Shown: positions 1-8,459 of the stretch, in pieces
How the letters are laid out: the number at the start of each line of letters is the position of its first letter
Numbering within the stretch: position 1 is the stretch's first letter
Source: Bradyrhizobium sp. CCH5-F6
GTDB taxonomy: Bacteria; Pseudomonadota; Alphaproteobacteria; Rhizobiales; Xanthobacteraceae
Reading direction: 5' to 3'
Assembly (NCBI RefSeq): GCF_001556045.1
Contig: NZ_LSIC01000140.1
Span: 1 to 64,000 of the forward strand
DNA length: 64,000 nucleotides
Made by a program: the position numbers and the translations under genes
Notes under the pieces: generated by a model
Database searches by the model: none
Seen by the model: the letters and a program-made list of their open reading frames with translations, nothing else
Told to the model about the DNA's origin: nothing

Positions 1-5
1 TTGAC

Positions 6-49
6 GCGTTTTCTTGACGCGAACCGGCGTCCACTTCGCTCGAAAACGC
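6..49. repeat. Dispersed palindromic intergenic element
   Basis: An 8-bp inverted repeat, GCGTTTTC at 6-13 and GAAAACGC at 42-49, encloses a second one, GCGAA at 19-23 and TTCGC at 35-39. The core reads ACCGGCGTCCACTTCGC. I recall the same layout (outer arms around ACCGG-N-TCCACTTC) as a common intergenic element in Bradyrhizobium and relatives. Two other elements with an ACCGG core occur at 14747-14796 and 23553-23603. Its role is unknown. The rest of 50-146 shows nothing further. Confidence 0.6.
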
Positions 50-146
50 TCTAACAGGCTTTTAAGATAGAAGCGGCGCCTGATAAAGCGAGCAGCGGGC
101 ATGCGGGAACTTGCGGGCGCCGCTGCACGTGAGGCCCGAAACGCCC

Positions 147-443
147 CTAATTTGCGCAGCTACGCGCATAAGTGCCGCGGTCCGCGGGGCCGAGCCCAGC
201 GCCTGCGGCATCATCGAGGCACTTCGTGACGCGGTCGCTGAATGAGTTGCGCGGGATCGGCTTATAATTGTAGCGCGGCGGCGCGTCGAACTGCGGAACC
301 TTCGGCACCTCGATCTTCGGGGGCGGCGGAGGGGGCGGCACCGGAACGAGCTGAGGGGCGCCCGGCTGCACGTATTGCGCGTGCGCGAGCTGTCCTGTGA
401 GCAGCACAGCCAACAGCGCAAGAAGGATCGGTAGCCTTGTCAT
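147..443 (-). CDS. Small secreted proline-rich protein
   Basis: Unrecognised 98-residue protein. It starts with a signal peptide (MTRL, a Leu/Ala-rich core, then AHA-Q at about residue 22). A proline-rich stretch follows with seven consecutive prolines, and the C-terminal half has two cysteines (TKCLDD and RSCAN) that could form a disulphide. A start 12 codons upstream at 479 is open but would place polar residues ahead of the signal peptide, so 443 was chosen. It lies 41 bp downstream of the pseudouridine synthase on the same strand. It is probably periplasmic; no function can be assigned. Confidence 0.6.
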   Translation of the reverse strand: MTRLPILLALLAVLLTGQLAHAQYVQPGAPQLVPVPPPPPPPKIEVPKVPQFDAPPRYNYKPIPRNSFSDRVTKCLDDAAGAGLGPADRGTYARSCAN

Positions 444-484
444 GGGAGGACATGTCGTGTGTCTGCCGCCCCCATTCAACCGTG

Positions 485-1699
485 CTAATCTTCAGGCGCA
501 TTCTCGATCGGATCAAATCTGGTTGCGTCCAGCCCGAGCAGGTTCCAGGACTGCTGCATGTGCGGCGGCAGCGGCGCGGTGGCGTCGATCACGCCGCCGC
601 GCGGATGCGGAATGACGATGCGCCGTGCCAGCAGATGCAGCCGGTTTTGCAGGCCGCCCGGCAGCTGCCAGTTCTCGATGTTGAAATATTTGGGATCGCC
701 GACGATGGGATGGCCGATATGGGCCATGTGCGCGCGCAGCTGGTGGGTGCGGCCGGTCACCGGCTTCAGCGACACCCAGGTCAGCTTGTTGCCGGCGGTC
801 TCGACCACCGCATAATAGGTCACCGCGTGGCTCGCGCCCTCGTCGCCATGCTGGGCGATGCGCATGATGGTGTCGTCCTCGCTCTCTTCCTTGGCGAGGA
901 AGGTCGAGATGCGGCCCTGCTTGGGCTTGGGTAGGCCCGGTACCAGAGCCCAATACACCTTTCGCGCCGACCGCGAGCGGAATGCGCCGGTCAGATGCGA
1001 GGCGGCAAAGCGCGTCTTGGCGATCAGAAGACAGCCCGACGTCTCCCTGTCGATGCGGTGCACGAGCCGCGGCTTCTGGCCCTTGGAATCGCGCATCACC
1101 TCCAGCATCTGGTCGATGTGCCGCGTCATGCCCGAGCCGCCCTGCACGGCAAGGCCCGCCGGCTTGTTCAGCACGAGGACGTCGTCGTCCTCGAAGATCG
1201 TCATCTCCTTCAGTGCCTTGAGCGTTTTCTGCGCAGCCTCCGAGAGCTCGCCGACGACCTTCGGCGCGTCGAGCTTCAGCGGCGGGATGCGGACGCTCTG
1301 CCCTTCCTCCAGCCGGTCCTTGCTGTCGACGCGCTTGCCGTCGACGCGCAGCTCGCCTTTGCGGACGACGCGCTGGATGTGGGAAAACGACAGCCCGGGA
1401 AAGCGCGCTTCGAGGAAACGATCGACGCGCATGTTGTTCTCGTCGGCCGTGACGGTGACGGTCTGCACCTTGGTCGGCAGCAGCGCTTCGGCGGGCTTTG
1501 CCGGCGCGGCTCTCTCAAGCTCGGGCTTGGAGGGACGCCGCTCGGCACGCTCGCCTGCAAGCCGCTGCGGCTTCGCGCCCGGCTTACCGCCTGGCCGCGG
1601 CCCTGCCTTCTTCGCGCTGTGCGCCTTGAACGGACGCGCCTCCTTGCGCTCGTCGCGCGAACGGGGCTTGGGATCGGTTCTCTTGGTGCGGCGGCTCAT
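485..1699 (-). CDS. RluC/RluD-type 23S rRNA pseudouridine synthase
   Basis: Converts uridine to pseudouridine in rRNA. Residues 1-75 are a Lys/Arg/Pro/Ala-rich basic extension. An S4 RNA-binding domain follows at about 88-140 (VDRFLEARF, FSHIQRVVRKGEL). The catalytic domain carries RLVHRIDRETSG with the catalytic Asp at 217, and GRTHQLRAHM further on. At 404 residues it is longer than a usual RluC (about 320) because of the basic tail, which probably adds RNA affinity. It lies 52 bp downstream of rarA on the same strand, so co-transcription with degQ-rarA is likely. Which uridines it modifies cannot be told from sequence. Confidence 0.9.
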   Translation of the reverse strand: MSRRTKRTDPKPRSRDERKEARPFKAHSAKKAGPRPGGKPGAKPQRLAGERAERRPSKPELERAAPAKPAEALLPTKVQTVTVTADENNMRVDRFLEARFPGLSFSHIQRVVRKGELRVDGKRVDSKDRLEEGQSVRIPPLKLDAPKVVGELSEAAQKTLKALKEMTIFEDDDVLVLNKPAGLAVQGGSGMTRHIDQMLEVMRDSKGQKPRLVHRIDRETSGCLLIAKTRFAASHLTGAFRSRSARKVYWALVPGLPKPKQGRISTFLAKEESEDDTIMRIAQHGDEGASHAVTYYAVVETAGNKLTWVSLKPVTGRTHQLRAHMAHIGHPIVGDPKYFNIENWQLPGGLQNRLHLLARRIVIPHPRGGVIDATAPLPPHMQQSWNLLGLDATRFDPIENAPED

Positions 1700-1751
1700 G
1701 GTTGCCTGCGTACCCTAAAAGCCGACTGCCGTCACGGCGAAATGGCCGCTT

Positions 1752-3089
1752 CTAGCGCTTCCCACCCCGCTCCTTGCGCAGCTTGGCCCAGTAATCCAGC
1801 CGCTTCCGGATCTCGCGCTCGAAGCCGCGCTCGGGCGGGTCGTAGAAGGTCTGCCGGCCCAGGGCTTCCGGAAAGTAGTCCTGGCCGGAGAAGGCCTCCG
1901 GCGTATCGTGGTCGTATTCGTAGGCTTCGCCATAGCCTTCCGACTTCATCAGCTTGGTCGGGGAATTGAGGATGTGCTTCGGCGGCAGCAGCGATCCCGC
2001 CTGCTTGGCGGTCTGCATCGCCGCCTTGAAGGCGGTATAGACGGCGTTCGATTTCGGCGCGGTGGCGAGATAGACCACGGCCTGCGCGATGGCGAGCTCG
2101 CCCTCGGGATGGCCGAGGAAGTCGAAGGCGTCTTTTGCCGCATTGGCGATCACGAGGGCCTGCGGATCGGCAAGGCCGATGTCCTCGACCGCCATGCGCA
2201 CGACGCGGCGGGCCAGGAACAGCGGGTCCTCGCCGGCATCCAGCATGCGCGCGAGATAATAGAGCGCAGCATCGGGATCGGAGCCGCGCACCGACTTGTG
2301 GAGTGCGGAGATCAGGTTGTAATGGCCGTCAGCCGACTTGTCGTAGATCGGCGCGCGGCGTTGCAGGATGTCCTGCAACTGAGCGGCATTGAAAATCTCG
2401 TCCGCCCGCGCCGAACGCCAAACCTCTTCGGCGAGCGTCAGCGATGCGCGGCCGTCGCCGTCGGCCATGCGCACCAGCACCGCGCGTGCCTCCGCATCGA
2501 GCGGCAGCTTCTTGCCCTCGACCGCCTCGGCATGCGCAAACAGTTTTTCGATCGCGGCGGCGTCGAGCGAGCGAAACACCAGCACACGCGCGCGAGAGAG
2601 CAACGCCGCATTGAGCTCGAAGGACGGGTTCTCCGTGGTGGCGCCGACCATGACGACCGTGCCGTCTTCCATCACGGGCAGAAACGAATCCTGCTGGGCG
2701 CGATTGAAGCGGTGCACCTCGTCCACGAAGAGCAGCGTGCCCTTGCCCATCTCGCGGCGGGCGCGCGCAGCATCGAAGGCCTTCTTGAGATCGGCGACGC
2801 CGGAGAACACCGCGGAGATCTGTTCGAAATGCAGATCGGTGGCATCCGCCAGCAGCCGCGCCACCGTGGTCTTGCCGGTGCCCGGCGGGCCCCAGAACAC
2901 CAGGGAGCCGAGCGTGCGCGTCTCCAGCATGCGCGTCAGCGCGCCGTCAGGGCCGAGGATATGGTCCTGGCCTACGACCTCCGACAGCGTGCGCGGACGC
3001 AACCGATCCGGCAGCGGATGCGGCGCCTCGTGGTCGAGCCCCGCCGCGGCAAAGAGAGTCGGGGTCTGCTGTGGTCGCTTCGGACTCAT
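1752..3089 (-). CDS. rarA: Replication-associated recombination protein A (RarA/MgsA)
   Basis: AAA+ clamp-loader-like ATPase that acts at stalled replication forks and binds SSB. Walker A is GPPGTGKTT at 67-75, Walker B is LLFVDEVHRF at about 119-128, and sensor 1 is GATTENPSFELN. The C-terminal third carries the tetramerisation region, with SDPDAALYYLARML and the ILNSPTKLMK segment. The length of 445 residues is normal. Its ATG overlaps the stop of the protease gene as ATGA, which indicates translational coupling. The start is fixed by that overlap. Confidence 0.95.
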   Translation of the reverse strand: MSPKRPQQTPTLFAAAGLDHEAPHPLPDRLRPRTLSEVVGQDHILGPDGALTRMLETRTLGSLVFWGPPGTGKTTVARLLADATDLHFEQISAVFSGVADLKKAFDAARARREMGKGTLLFVDEVHRFNRAQQDSFLPVMEDGTVVMVGATTENPSFELNAALLSRARVLVFRSLDAAAIEKLFAHAEAVEGKKLPLDAEARAVLVRMADGDGRASLTLAEEVWRSARADEIFNAAQLQDILQRRAPIYDKSADGHYNLISALHKSVRGSDPDAALYYLARMLDAGEDPLFLARRVVRMAVEDIGLADPQALVIANAAKDAFDFLGHPEGELAIAQAVVYLATAPKSNAVYTAFKAAMQTAKQAGSLLPPKHILNSPTKLMKSEGYGEAYEYDHDTPEAFSGQDYFPEALGRQTFYDPPERGFEREIRKRLDYWAKLRKERGGKR

Positions 3090-4492
3090 CCGCCCAGCGT
3101 GACGTTGATCTGCTGGCCGCCGCGCACCAGCGTGATGCGCCAGATCCGTTGCCGCTCGCCTGCAGCCTTCTCGAGGTCACCGGTCTTGCTGATCTTCTGG
3201 TTGTTGACGGCCAGGATGATGTCGCCTTTCTGGAATCCGACATTCGCGGCCGCAGTATCGCTGCCGATATCGGTGATCACGACGCCTTCGGTGTCGGCGT
3301 CCAGACGCAGCTCGTCGGCGACCGCGGGCGTGATGGTCGAGACTTTCGCGCCCTGGAACGGCGAGCGAGCGGTGACGACGAGTTCGTTGCGCCCGGTATC
3401 AGGTGCGGTCTCCAGCGCGACGGTCAGCTTGATCGGCTTGCTGCCGCGCTGCACGTCGATCTGCGCGGTGCCGCCAAGCGGACGGGTTGCGAAGCGGTAA
3501 TCGAAGGCGTTGGGATCATCGACGATCTGACCGTCGATGCCGGTGATGAGGTCGGAGGATTTCAGGCCGGCCTTCGCTGCCGGGCCATTCGGAACCACGC
3601 TCGCGACCAGCGCACCGGTCGGCGAGCGCAGGCCGAGGCTCTCGGCGATCTCGGGCGTCACCGCCTGCAACTTTGCCCCCAGCCACGGCCGCTTCACCGC
3701 CTTGCCGCCGCTCTTGGCGGAGGCGACGACGACGCGCACCATGTTGGCGGGAATCGCAAAGCCGATGCCTTGCGAGCCGCCGGAGCGCGAATAGATCGCG
3801 GTGTTGATGCCGGCGAGCTTGCCGCTCATGTCGACCAGCGCGCCGCCGGAATTGCCGGGGTTGATCGCCGCGTCGGTCTGAATGAAGAACTGGTAGTCGG
3901 TGATGCCGACTTGCGTGCGCGCCAGCGCCGAGATGATGCCGTGGGTCACGGTCTGGCCGACACCGAAGGGATTGCCGATCGCGAGCACGACGTCGCCGAC
4001 CAACAGCTCATCGGAGTTTGTGAAATCGAGGGTCGGGAATTTCTCCTTGGGGTCTTTCACGCGCAGCACTGCGAGATCGGTGCGCGAATCCTTCAGCAGG
4101 ATCTCGGCCTCGAACTCGCGCTTGTCCGACAGCGATACCTTCACCTGGTCCGCACCTTCGATGACGTGGACGTTGGTGACGACGAGACCCGAGGCATCGA
4201 CGATGACGCCGGAGCCGAGCGAGCGCTGCATCTGCTCGGGTTGCTGGCCCGGCACGCCGAAGAAGCGGCGGAAGATCGGATCGTCCAGGAGCGGGTTGCG
4301 GTTCTGCACCACCTTGGCGGCATAGACGTTGACGACCGCCGGCTGCACCCGTTGCACGATCGGCGCATAGGACAGCCGCAACTCGGCCGGCGATGACGGC
4401 ACACGGCGGTCCTGCGCTGAGGCCGGATTGAAGTGGGCCGAAAAAGCCACGCACAATGCCGTAATGGCGGCGGTCCAGATCGATCGAAACAT
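3086..4492 (-). CDS. degQ: Periplasmic serine endoprotease, DegQ/HtrA family
   Basis: Periplasmic protein-quality-control protease. From ATG 4492 the product is 468 residues: a signal peptide (residues 1-26, ending ASAQD), a trypsin-like domain with triad His109 (TNVHVIEG), Asp139 (SRTDLAVL) and Ser215 (NPGNSGGAL), then two PDZ domains at about 255-350 and 370-465. The frame is open up to 4696, but 4492 is preferred because it begins the signal peptide, has AAGAGG about 6 nt upstream, and sits about 19 nt after the start predicted from a TATATT -10 box. DegP versus DegQ cannot be settled. It overlaps rarA by 4 bp. Confidence 0.93.
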   Translation of the reverse strand: MFRSIWTAAITALCVAFSAHFNPASAQDRRVPSSPAELRLSYAPIVQRVQPAVVNVYAAKVVQNRNPLLDDPIFRRFFGVPGQQPEQMQRSLGSGVIVDASGLVVTNVHVIEGADQVKVSLSDKREFEAEILLKDSRTDLAVLRVKDPKEKFPTLDFTNSDELLVGDVVLAIGNPFGVGQTVTHGIISALARTQVGITDYQFFIQTDAAINPGNSGGALVDMSGKLAGINTAIYSRSGGSQGIGFAIPANMVRVVVASAKSGGKAVKRPWLGAKLQAVTPEIAESLGLRSPTGALVASVVPNGPAAKAGLKSSDLITGIDGQIVDDPNAFDYRFATRPLGGTAQIDVQRGSKPIKLTVALETAPDTGRNELVVTARSPFQGAKVSTITPAVADELRLDADTEGVVITDIGSDTAAANVGFQKGDIILAVNNQKISKTGDLEKAAGERQRIWRITLVRGGQQINVTLGG

Positions 4493-4838
4493 TCCTACCT
4501 CTTGGAAAAGACGCCGGAATATAGGCGCGTTCGCCACCCAATAGAAGGGCGCCGGGCGGCAATATTCGGCCCCTTCCCGCTGCGTCCGGCATGCAAGCAG
4601 AGCGTGCGATTCGGAAAGTTGCCTGAGCGATGGATTGGCATGATGCACGTCATCTTGCAGGGATGGCGAGCTGATTCGGTTGCAGCGAATTGTCATCAGT
4701 GGGAACCGATGGCGGCCTCGCAGGCCCCAGGCCCAATCGGCAGGCAGCGGAAGATCGCGCTACCGCGGCGGATGCAGGATTCCCGCGTTCGCGGTCGCGC
4801 GAACGACACCGAGTGCGACGCACCCGCTCATCGACGAG
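4493..4838. other. Intergenic region with the degQ promoter
   Basis: This 346-bp gap lies between the 3' end of the HxlR gene and the start of the protease gene. It holds a minus-strand TATATT -10 box at 4518-4523, with no convincing -35. The frame running through it in phase with degQ encodes no recognisable domain and is treated as non-coding. No terminator was recognised for the HxlR gene. Confidence 0.5.
4518..4523 (-). promoter_or_regulatory. Putative -10 box of the degQ-rarA operon
   Basis: TATATT, preceded by C, on the minus strand. Initiation about 7 nt downstream would give a leader of roughly 19 nt carrying the AAGAGG ribosome site. TTGGGT lies upstream, but with a spacer of only 12 nt. 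The -35 is therefore poor, and an alternative sigma factor or an activator is possible. Confidence 0.35.
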
Positions 4839-5216
4839 CTACGCGGCGCGCTTCGGCTTCTTCACGACCACCGGCGGCGGCGCGCAGGACAGGCGCTCCT
4901 GATGGCTCTCGCCCCAGGCCTTGAGGATATCGATCACCGGCTTGAGGCTCTCGCCGAGTTCGGACAGACAGTATTCAACGCGCGGCGGCACCTCGGCATA
5001 GACCTTGCGGATGACGAGCTTGTCTTCCTCGAGCGCGCGCAGCTGCTTCGTGAGCATCCGCTGGGTGATGCCGGGCATCCGGCGGCGCAGTTCGCCGAAG
5101 CGCTGGGTGCCGCTCTGGAGGTGGTAGAGGATCACGCCCTTCCACTTGCCGTCGATCAGGTCCAGCGTCGCCTCGACCGAGCAGCCGGGACGACGGGCAA
5201 AATTGCGCCGCTTCAT
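4839..5216 (-). CDS. HxlR-family winged-helix transcriptional regulator
   Basis: A 125-residue single-domain DNA-binding protein. It has the HxlR hallmarks: an N-terminal CSVEATLDLIDGKWK with Cys12, the RFGELRRRMPGITQRMLT recognition region, and LRALEEDKLVIRKVY followed by the YCLSELGESL wing. Members usually regulate an adjacent, divergently transcribed oxidoreductase and respond to electrophiles or redox stress, often through the N-terminal cysteine. Here it is divergent from a medium-chain oxidoreductase with a 121-bp shared promoter region containing a palindrome, which supports autoregulation and control of that neighbour. The effector is unknown. Confidence 0.92.
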   Translation of the reverse strand: MKRRNFARRPGCSVEATLDLIDGKWKGVILYHLQSGTQRFGELRRRMPGITQRMLTKQLRALEEDKLVIRKVYAEVPPRVEYCLSELGESLKPVIDILKAWGESHQERLSCAPPPVVVKKPKRAA

Positions 5217-5243
5217 GCTTGTTTTCCCAATAGTATCAAAACA

Positions 5244-5277
5244 GGGACTATATCCCCAAATTTACAGTACTTGCCAA
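5244..5277 (-). promoter_or_regulatory. hxlR promoter with overlapping palindromic operator
   Basis: The minus strand has TTGGCA (5272-5277), a 17-nt spacer and GATATA (5249-5254). The palindrome GGGACTATATCCC (GGGA, 5-nt centre, TCCC) at 5244-5256 covers the -10 box and is a natural candidate operator for the HxlR protein. The plus-strand promoter of the oxidoreductase was not clearly identified. Confidence 0.45.
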
Positions 5278-5337
5278 TTTGAAGCCAGCGCGACAGTTAG
5301 AGCGGCAGGCGAACAGCCCATCTGATGGAGACAAGCC

Positions 5338-6351
5338 ATGAAGGCCGTCGGCTACAAAAAATCGCTTCCGATCGAGAACGCGGATTCGCTGATCGATTTC
5401 GAGACCGCCAAGCCCGAACCCAGGGGGCGCGACATCCGCGTCACAGTGAAGGCAATCTCGGCAAATCCGGTCGATTACAAGGTGCGCAAGCGCGCTGCCC
5501 CACCCGAGGGCGAGACGAAGATCCTGGGCTATGACGCGGCGGGCGTGGTCGATGCCGTCGGCCCCGACGTGACGCTGTTCAAACCGGGCGACGAGGTGTT
5601 TTACGCCGGATCGATCCTGCGTCAGGGCACCAACTCGGAATACCATTTGGTCGACGAGCGCATCGTCGGCAGCAAGCCGAAGAGCCTGTCGTTCGCGCAG
5701 GCCGCCGCCCTTCCCCTCACTTCCATCACCGCCTGGGAATTGTTGTTCGATCGACTCGGCGCGGTCCCCGGCAAGAGCGTCGATCCGCGCACGCTCCTGA
5801 TCACGGGCGGCGCCGGCGGCGTCGGCTCGATCCTGATCCAACTGGCCCGCCGCCTCACCGGGCTGACGGTGCTCGCGACCGCGACGCGGCCGGACTCGCA
5901 GAAATGGTGCCTCGATCTCGGCGCACACGCGGTGATCGACCACGGCCAGCCGATGAAGGAGCAGATCGAGAAATTAAAGCTGCCGCCGGTCGCGCTGGTT
6001 GCAAGCCTGACCTTCACCGACCAGCACTACAAGGCGATCGCCGAGTTCATGGCGCCGCAGGGCAAGTTCGGCCTGATCGACGATCCGCCGGAGTTCACCA
6101 TGAGCACGTTCAAGGGCAAGGCAATCTCGGTGCACTGGGAATCGATGTTCACGCGCTCCTCGTTCCAGACGCCTGACATGATCGCGCAGCATCAGCTGCT
6201 CAATGACGTCGCCGACCTCATCGACAAGGGCGTTTTGCGCACCACGCTCGACCAGACCCTTGGCACGATCAACGCCGCCAACCTCAAGCGCGCGCATGCG
6301 CTGCTCGAGAGCGGCAAGTCGCGCGGCAAGATCGTGCTGGAGGGCTGGTAA
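5338..6351 (+). CDS. Zinc-type alcohol dehydrogenase-like quinone oxidoreductase (MDR)
   Basis: A 337-residue NAD(P)H-dependent medium-chain reductase. The GroES-like N-terminal half includes ISANPVDYKVR and GYDAAGVVDAVG. The Rossmann fold carries LLITGGAGGVGSILIQLA. The cysteines and histidines that bind catalytic and structural zinc in true alcohol dehydrogenases are absent, so this is a zinc-independent quinone or enone reductase despite the family name. AAGCC precedes the ATG weakly. It is divergent from the HxlR gene and probably controlled by it in electrophile or quinone detoxification. The substrate is not known. Confidence 0.9.
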   Translation: MKAVGYKKSLPIENADSLIDFETAKPEPRGRDIRVTVKAISANPVDYKVRKRAAPPEGETKILGYDAAGVVDAVGPDVTLFKPGDEVFYAGSILRQGTNSEYHLVDERIVGSKPKSLSFAQAAALPLTSITAWELLFDRLGAVPGKSVDPRTLLITGGAGGVGSILIQLARRLTGLTVLATATRPDSQKWCLDLGAHAVIDHGQPMKEQIEKLKLPPVALVASLTFTDQHYKAIAEFMAPQGKFGLIDDPPEFTMSTFKGKAISVHWESMFTRSSFQTPDMIAQHQLLNDVADLIDKGVLRTTLDQTLGTINAANLKRAHALLESGKSRGKIVLEGW

Positions 6352-6433
6352 GCCAAGATGCCGTAGCTCGGTTAGCCCTGCGACTGCGCAAAAGCGCAGT
6401 TGCTGGGCGTATCCTACCCTCCGATTCCTCGCG

Positions 6434-7222
6434 CTAGGCGATCGTGTTGACGATGCCGCCCTCGGCCCGCAGCGCCGCACCGTTGGTGGCCGACGCCTGC
6501 TTCGAGGCGACATAGACCACCATGTTGGCGATTTCTTCCACGCTGGCAAAGCGCTGGATCAGCGAGCTCGGGCGGTGCTGCTTGACGAAATTGGCGGCGG
6601 CCTCGTCAACCGACTGGCCGTTCTGCTTCGCCAGATCCTTGACGAAGGTCTCGACGCCCTCCGACATGGTCGGACCCGGGAGCACCGAATTGACGGTGAC
6701 GCCGCTGCCGCGGGTGAGCTGAGCGAGGCCGCGCGCGACCGAGAGCTGGGCCGTCTTGCTCATGCCGTAGTGGATCATCTCGACGGGGATGTTCAGTCCG
6801 GACTCCGAGGAGATGAAAACGATGCGGCCCCAATTGCGCTTGAGCATGCCCTGCATATACGCGCGCGACAGCCGCACGCCGCTCATCACGTTGACCTCGA
6901 AGAAGCGCGTCCAGTCCTCGTCCGGAATGTCGAAGAAGTCCTTGGGCTCGAAGATGCCGGCATTGTTGATGAGGATGTCGACGTCGGGGAGCGCCGTGAC
7001 CAGCGTCTTGCAGCCCGCCGAGGTCGAGACGTCGGCCGCGATACCGCGCACCTTGGCGCCGGCCGCTTCCAGCTTGCGTATGGCCGCATCGACCTTGTCC
7101 TGACCGCGTCCATTGATCACGACACTGGCGCCCGCGGCGGCGAGGCCCTTGGCGATGGCGTGGCCGATGCCGGCAGTCGAGCCGGTCACGAGGGCGATCT
7201 TGCCGGTCAGGTCGATCTTCAT
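6434..7222 (-). CDS. SDR-family NAD(P)-dependent oxidoreductase
   Basis: Classical short-chain dehydrogenase of 262 residues. The cofactor motif is TGSTAGIG (13-20), the structural motif NNAG lies at 86-89, and the catalytic residues are Ser139 (FISSESG), Tyr152 and Lys156 (YGMSK). The insert at about 195-235 (SEGVETFVKDLAKQNG) is typical of oxidoreductases that NCBI leaves unspecified. It converges with the MDR gene and is separated from the next minus-strand gene by 119 bp, so it is probably monocistronic. The substrate cannot be inferred. Confidence 0.9.
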   Translation of the reverse strand: MKIDLTGKIALVTGSTAGIGHAIAKGLAAAGASVVINGRGQDKVDAAIRKLEAAGAKVRGIAADVSTSAGCKTLVTALPDVDILINNAGIFEPKDFFDIPDEDWTRFFEVNVMSGVRLSRAYMQGMLKRNWGRIVFISSESGLNIPVEMIHYGMSKTAQLSVARGLAQLTRGSGVTVNSVLPGPTMSEGVETFVKDLAKQNGQSVDEAAANFVKQHRPSSLIQRFASVEEIANMVVYVASKQASATNGAALRAEGGIVNTIA

Positions 7223-7341
7223 GGCTCATCTCCGTTGCTGCTGACGGGGATATCGTGCGTGGCGCGCGAACCCGCAATTGCATTCACCGAGGCGTGAGCC
7301 TCGCAGAAGGGCGGCAAAGCGAAGCGTGCCCGCTGAACCTG

Positions 7342-7800
7342 CTACTCCACAATGCCACTCAGGACTGCAACTTCTCTCTTTCCGTCCAAGACCTGTTCGA
7401 ACTCTCGCGCGAAGGCTTCCACGGCAGGATATTCGGCTCGGAAACGGACAGTTGCCGAATTCTGCAGGTCGGCATCGGGCGTTTTCCAAACTTCAGAGGA
7501 GACATCCACACGCACAAGCAAGGTCCCGCGGCTGTCGTACGGCTTGATGAGGATTCTCAGATGACATTGGTCGAGGCTCGTCGGATTGCCACTGCGCCAA
7601 AAGCCGCCCTCAAGGATTGGCGGATTGCCCGCCGATAGCGGAAACTTCCGGAGCGCGACCAGGAATGTCTCCTTGACGTAGATCCGATCGAACCAAGCCG
7701 CACCTTCTGCGGAAAATCGACCCGACTTTACGATTGCCGTGAGCCGGCCAGTATACTCCTCGTCCGTCCGGTAGATGACTTGCAGTTCTGCAGCACCCAT
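7342..7800 (-). CDS. Hypothetical protein, 152 residues
   Basis: Not recognised. The translation from ATG 7800 (MGAAELQVIYRTDEEY) reads as a compact alpha/beta protein without signal peptide or membrane segment. The frame continues upstream through the rplQ terminator and into antisense rplQ, so the real start must lie after the terminator. 7800 is the only ATG that leaves a sensible protein. It has a HLRILIKPYDSRGTLLVRVDV strand pair and the C-terminal helix VEAFAREFEQVL. It may be strain- or genus-specific. That it is coding is likely from its composition but not proven. Confidence 0.5.
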   Translation of the reverse strand: MGAAELQVIYRTDEEYTGRLTAIVKSGRFSAEGAAWFDRIYVKETFLVALRKFPLSAGNPPILEGGFWRSGNPTSLDQCHLRILIKPYDSRGTLLVRVDVSSEVWKTPDADLQNSATVRFRAEYPAVEAFAREFEQVLDGKREVAVLSGIVE

Positions 7801-7844
7801 TTGGAGCTCCGCTTGCGCCAATCGCTTGACTACGACGCTGCAAC

Positions 7845-7870
7845 AAAAAAGCGGCGCCGAGGGGCGCCGC
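7845..7870 (-). terminator. Rho-independent terminator of the ribosomal superoperon
   Basis: GCGGCGCC at 7851-7858 and GGCGCCGC at 7863-7870 form an 8-bp perfect stem with a 4-nt loop. On the minus strand it is followed by six T residues (7845-7850). It lies 25 bp after the rplQ stop, so it ends the alpha operon. Confidence 0.92.
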
Positions 7871-7895
7871 TCTCTTAACTCCCAAACCGATCGGC

Positions 7896-8312
7896 TTACG
7901 CCGCTTCGGCTTCCTTCTCCTGCACAGGACCGGAATCCTGGCCCTTGGCGTCGACGTCGCGATCGACGAACTCGATCACGGCCATTGCGGCATTGTCGCC
8001 GTAGCGGAAGCCAGCCTTGATGATGCGGGTATAACCGCCCTGGCGATCCTTGTAGCGGGGCGCGAGCACGTCGAACAGCTTCTTGACCTGATCCTTGTCG
8101 CGCATCTCGGAGATCGCCTGGCGGCGCATGGAGAGGCCGCCCTTCTTGCCGAGGGTGACGAGCTTCTCGACGATCGGACGGAGCTCCTTCGCCTTCGGGA
8201 GCGTAGTGACAATCTGCTCGTGCTTGATCAGCGCGGCGCACATGTTGGCGAACATCGCGCGGCGATGCTCGGCGGTGCGGTTGAGCTTGCGATGAACCTT
8301 GCCGTGACGCAT
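7896..8312 (-). CDS. rplQ: 50S ribosomal protein L17
   Basis: L17 lies near the peptide exit tunnel of the 50S subunit. It starts [20 protein letters not shown], with the family core [23 protein letters not shown] and [17 protein letters not shown]. The C-terminus adds an acidic stretch ([23 protein letters not shown]) normal for rhizobial L17, giving 138 residues. It is the last gene of the alpha operon, 146 bp after rpoA, with a repeat hairpin in between and a strong terminator behind. Confidence 0.98.
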   Translation of the reverse strand: MRHGKVHRKLNRTAEHRRAMFANMCAALIKHEQIVTTLPKAKELRPIVEKLVTLGKKGGLSMRRQAISEMRDKDQVKKLFDVLAPRYKDRQGGYTRIIKAGFRYGDNAAMAVIEFVDRDVDAKGQDSGPVQEKEAEAA

Positions 8313-8409
8313 GTGTGTAGTCCTTTACATAAATACTGCCGCGACGGTTCGTCGGACATGTTGCTCAGGTGGGCTGCCTGCGTTCGCCCGTAGGAAGCGA
8401 GTGGTGAGT

Positions 8410-8459
8410 AGCGAATGGCGAATAGTCATCCATTCGCCACTCCCTATTCGCCATTCGCT
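8410..8459. repeat. GCGAATAG-type hairpin repeat, copy 1 (rpoA-rplQ gap)
   Basis: AGCGAATGGCGAATAG at 8410-8425 is perfectly complementary to 8444-8459: a 16-bp stem with an 18-nt loop. The right arm ends in the first base of the rpoA stop codon. Degenerate 7-8-nt units (GCGAGTG, GCGAATG, GCGAATA) extend the left side to about 8397. Related copies lie at 10067-10105 and 23926-23990. Confidence 0.85.

Noticed and set aside
4493..4696. N-terminal extension of the DegQ protease
   Set aside because: It would bury the signal peptide 68 residues into the protein and start upstream of the predicted transcription start.
7342..8241. A 299-codon version of the 152-residue hypothetical gene
   Set aside because: The extra N-terminal part is rplQ read in another frame and crosses a strong terminator.
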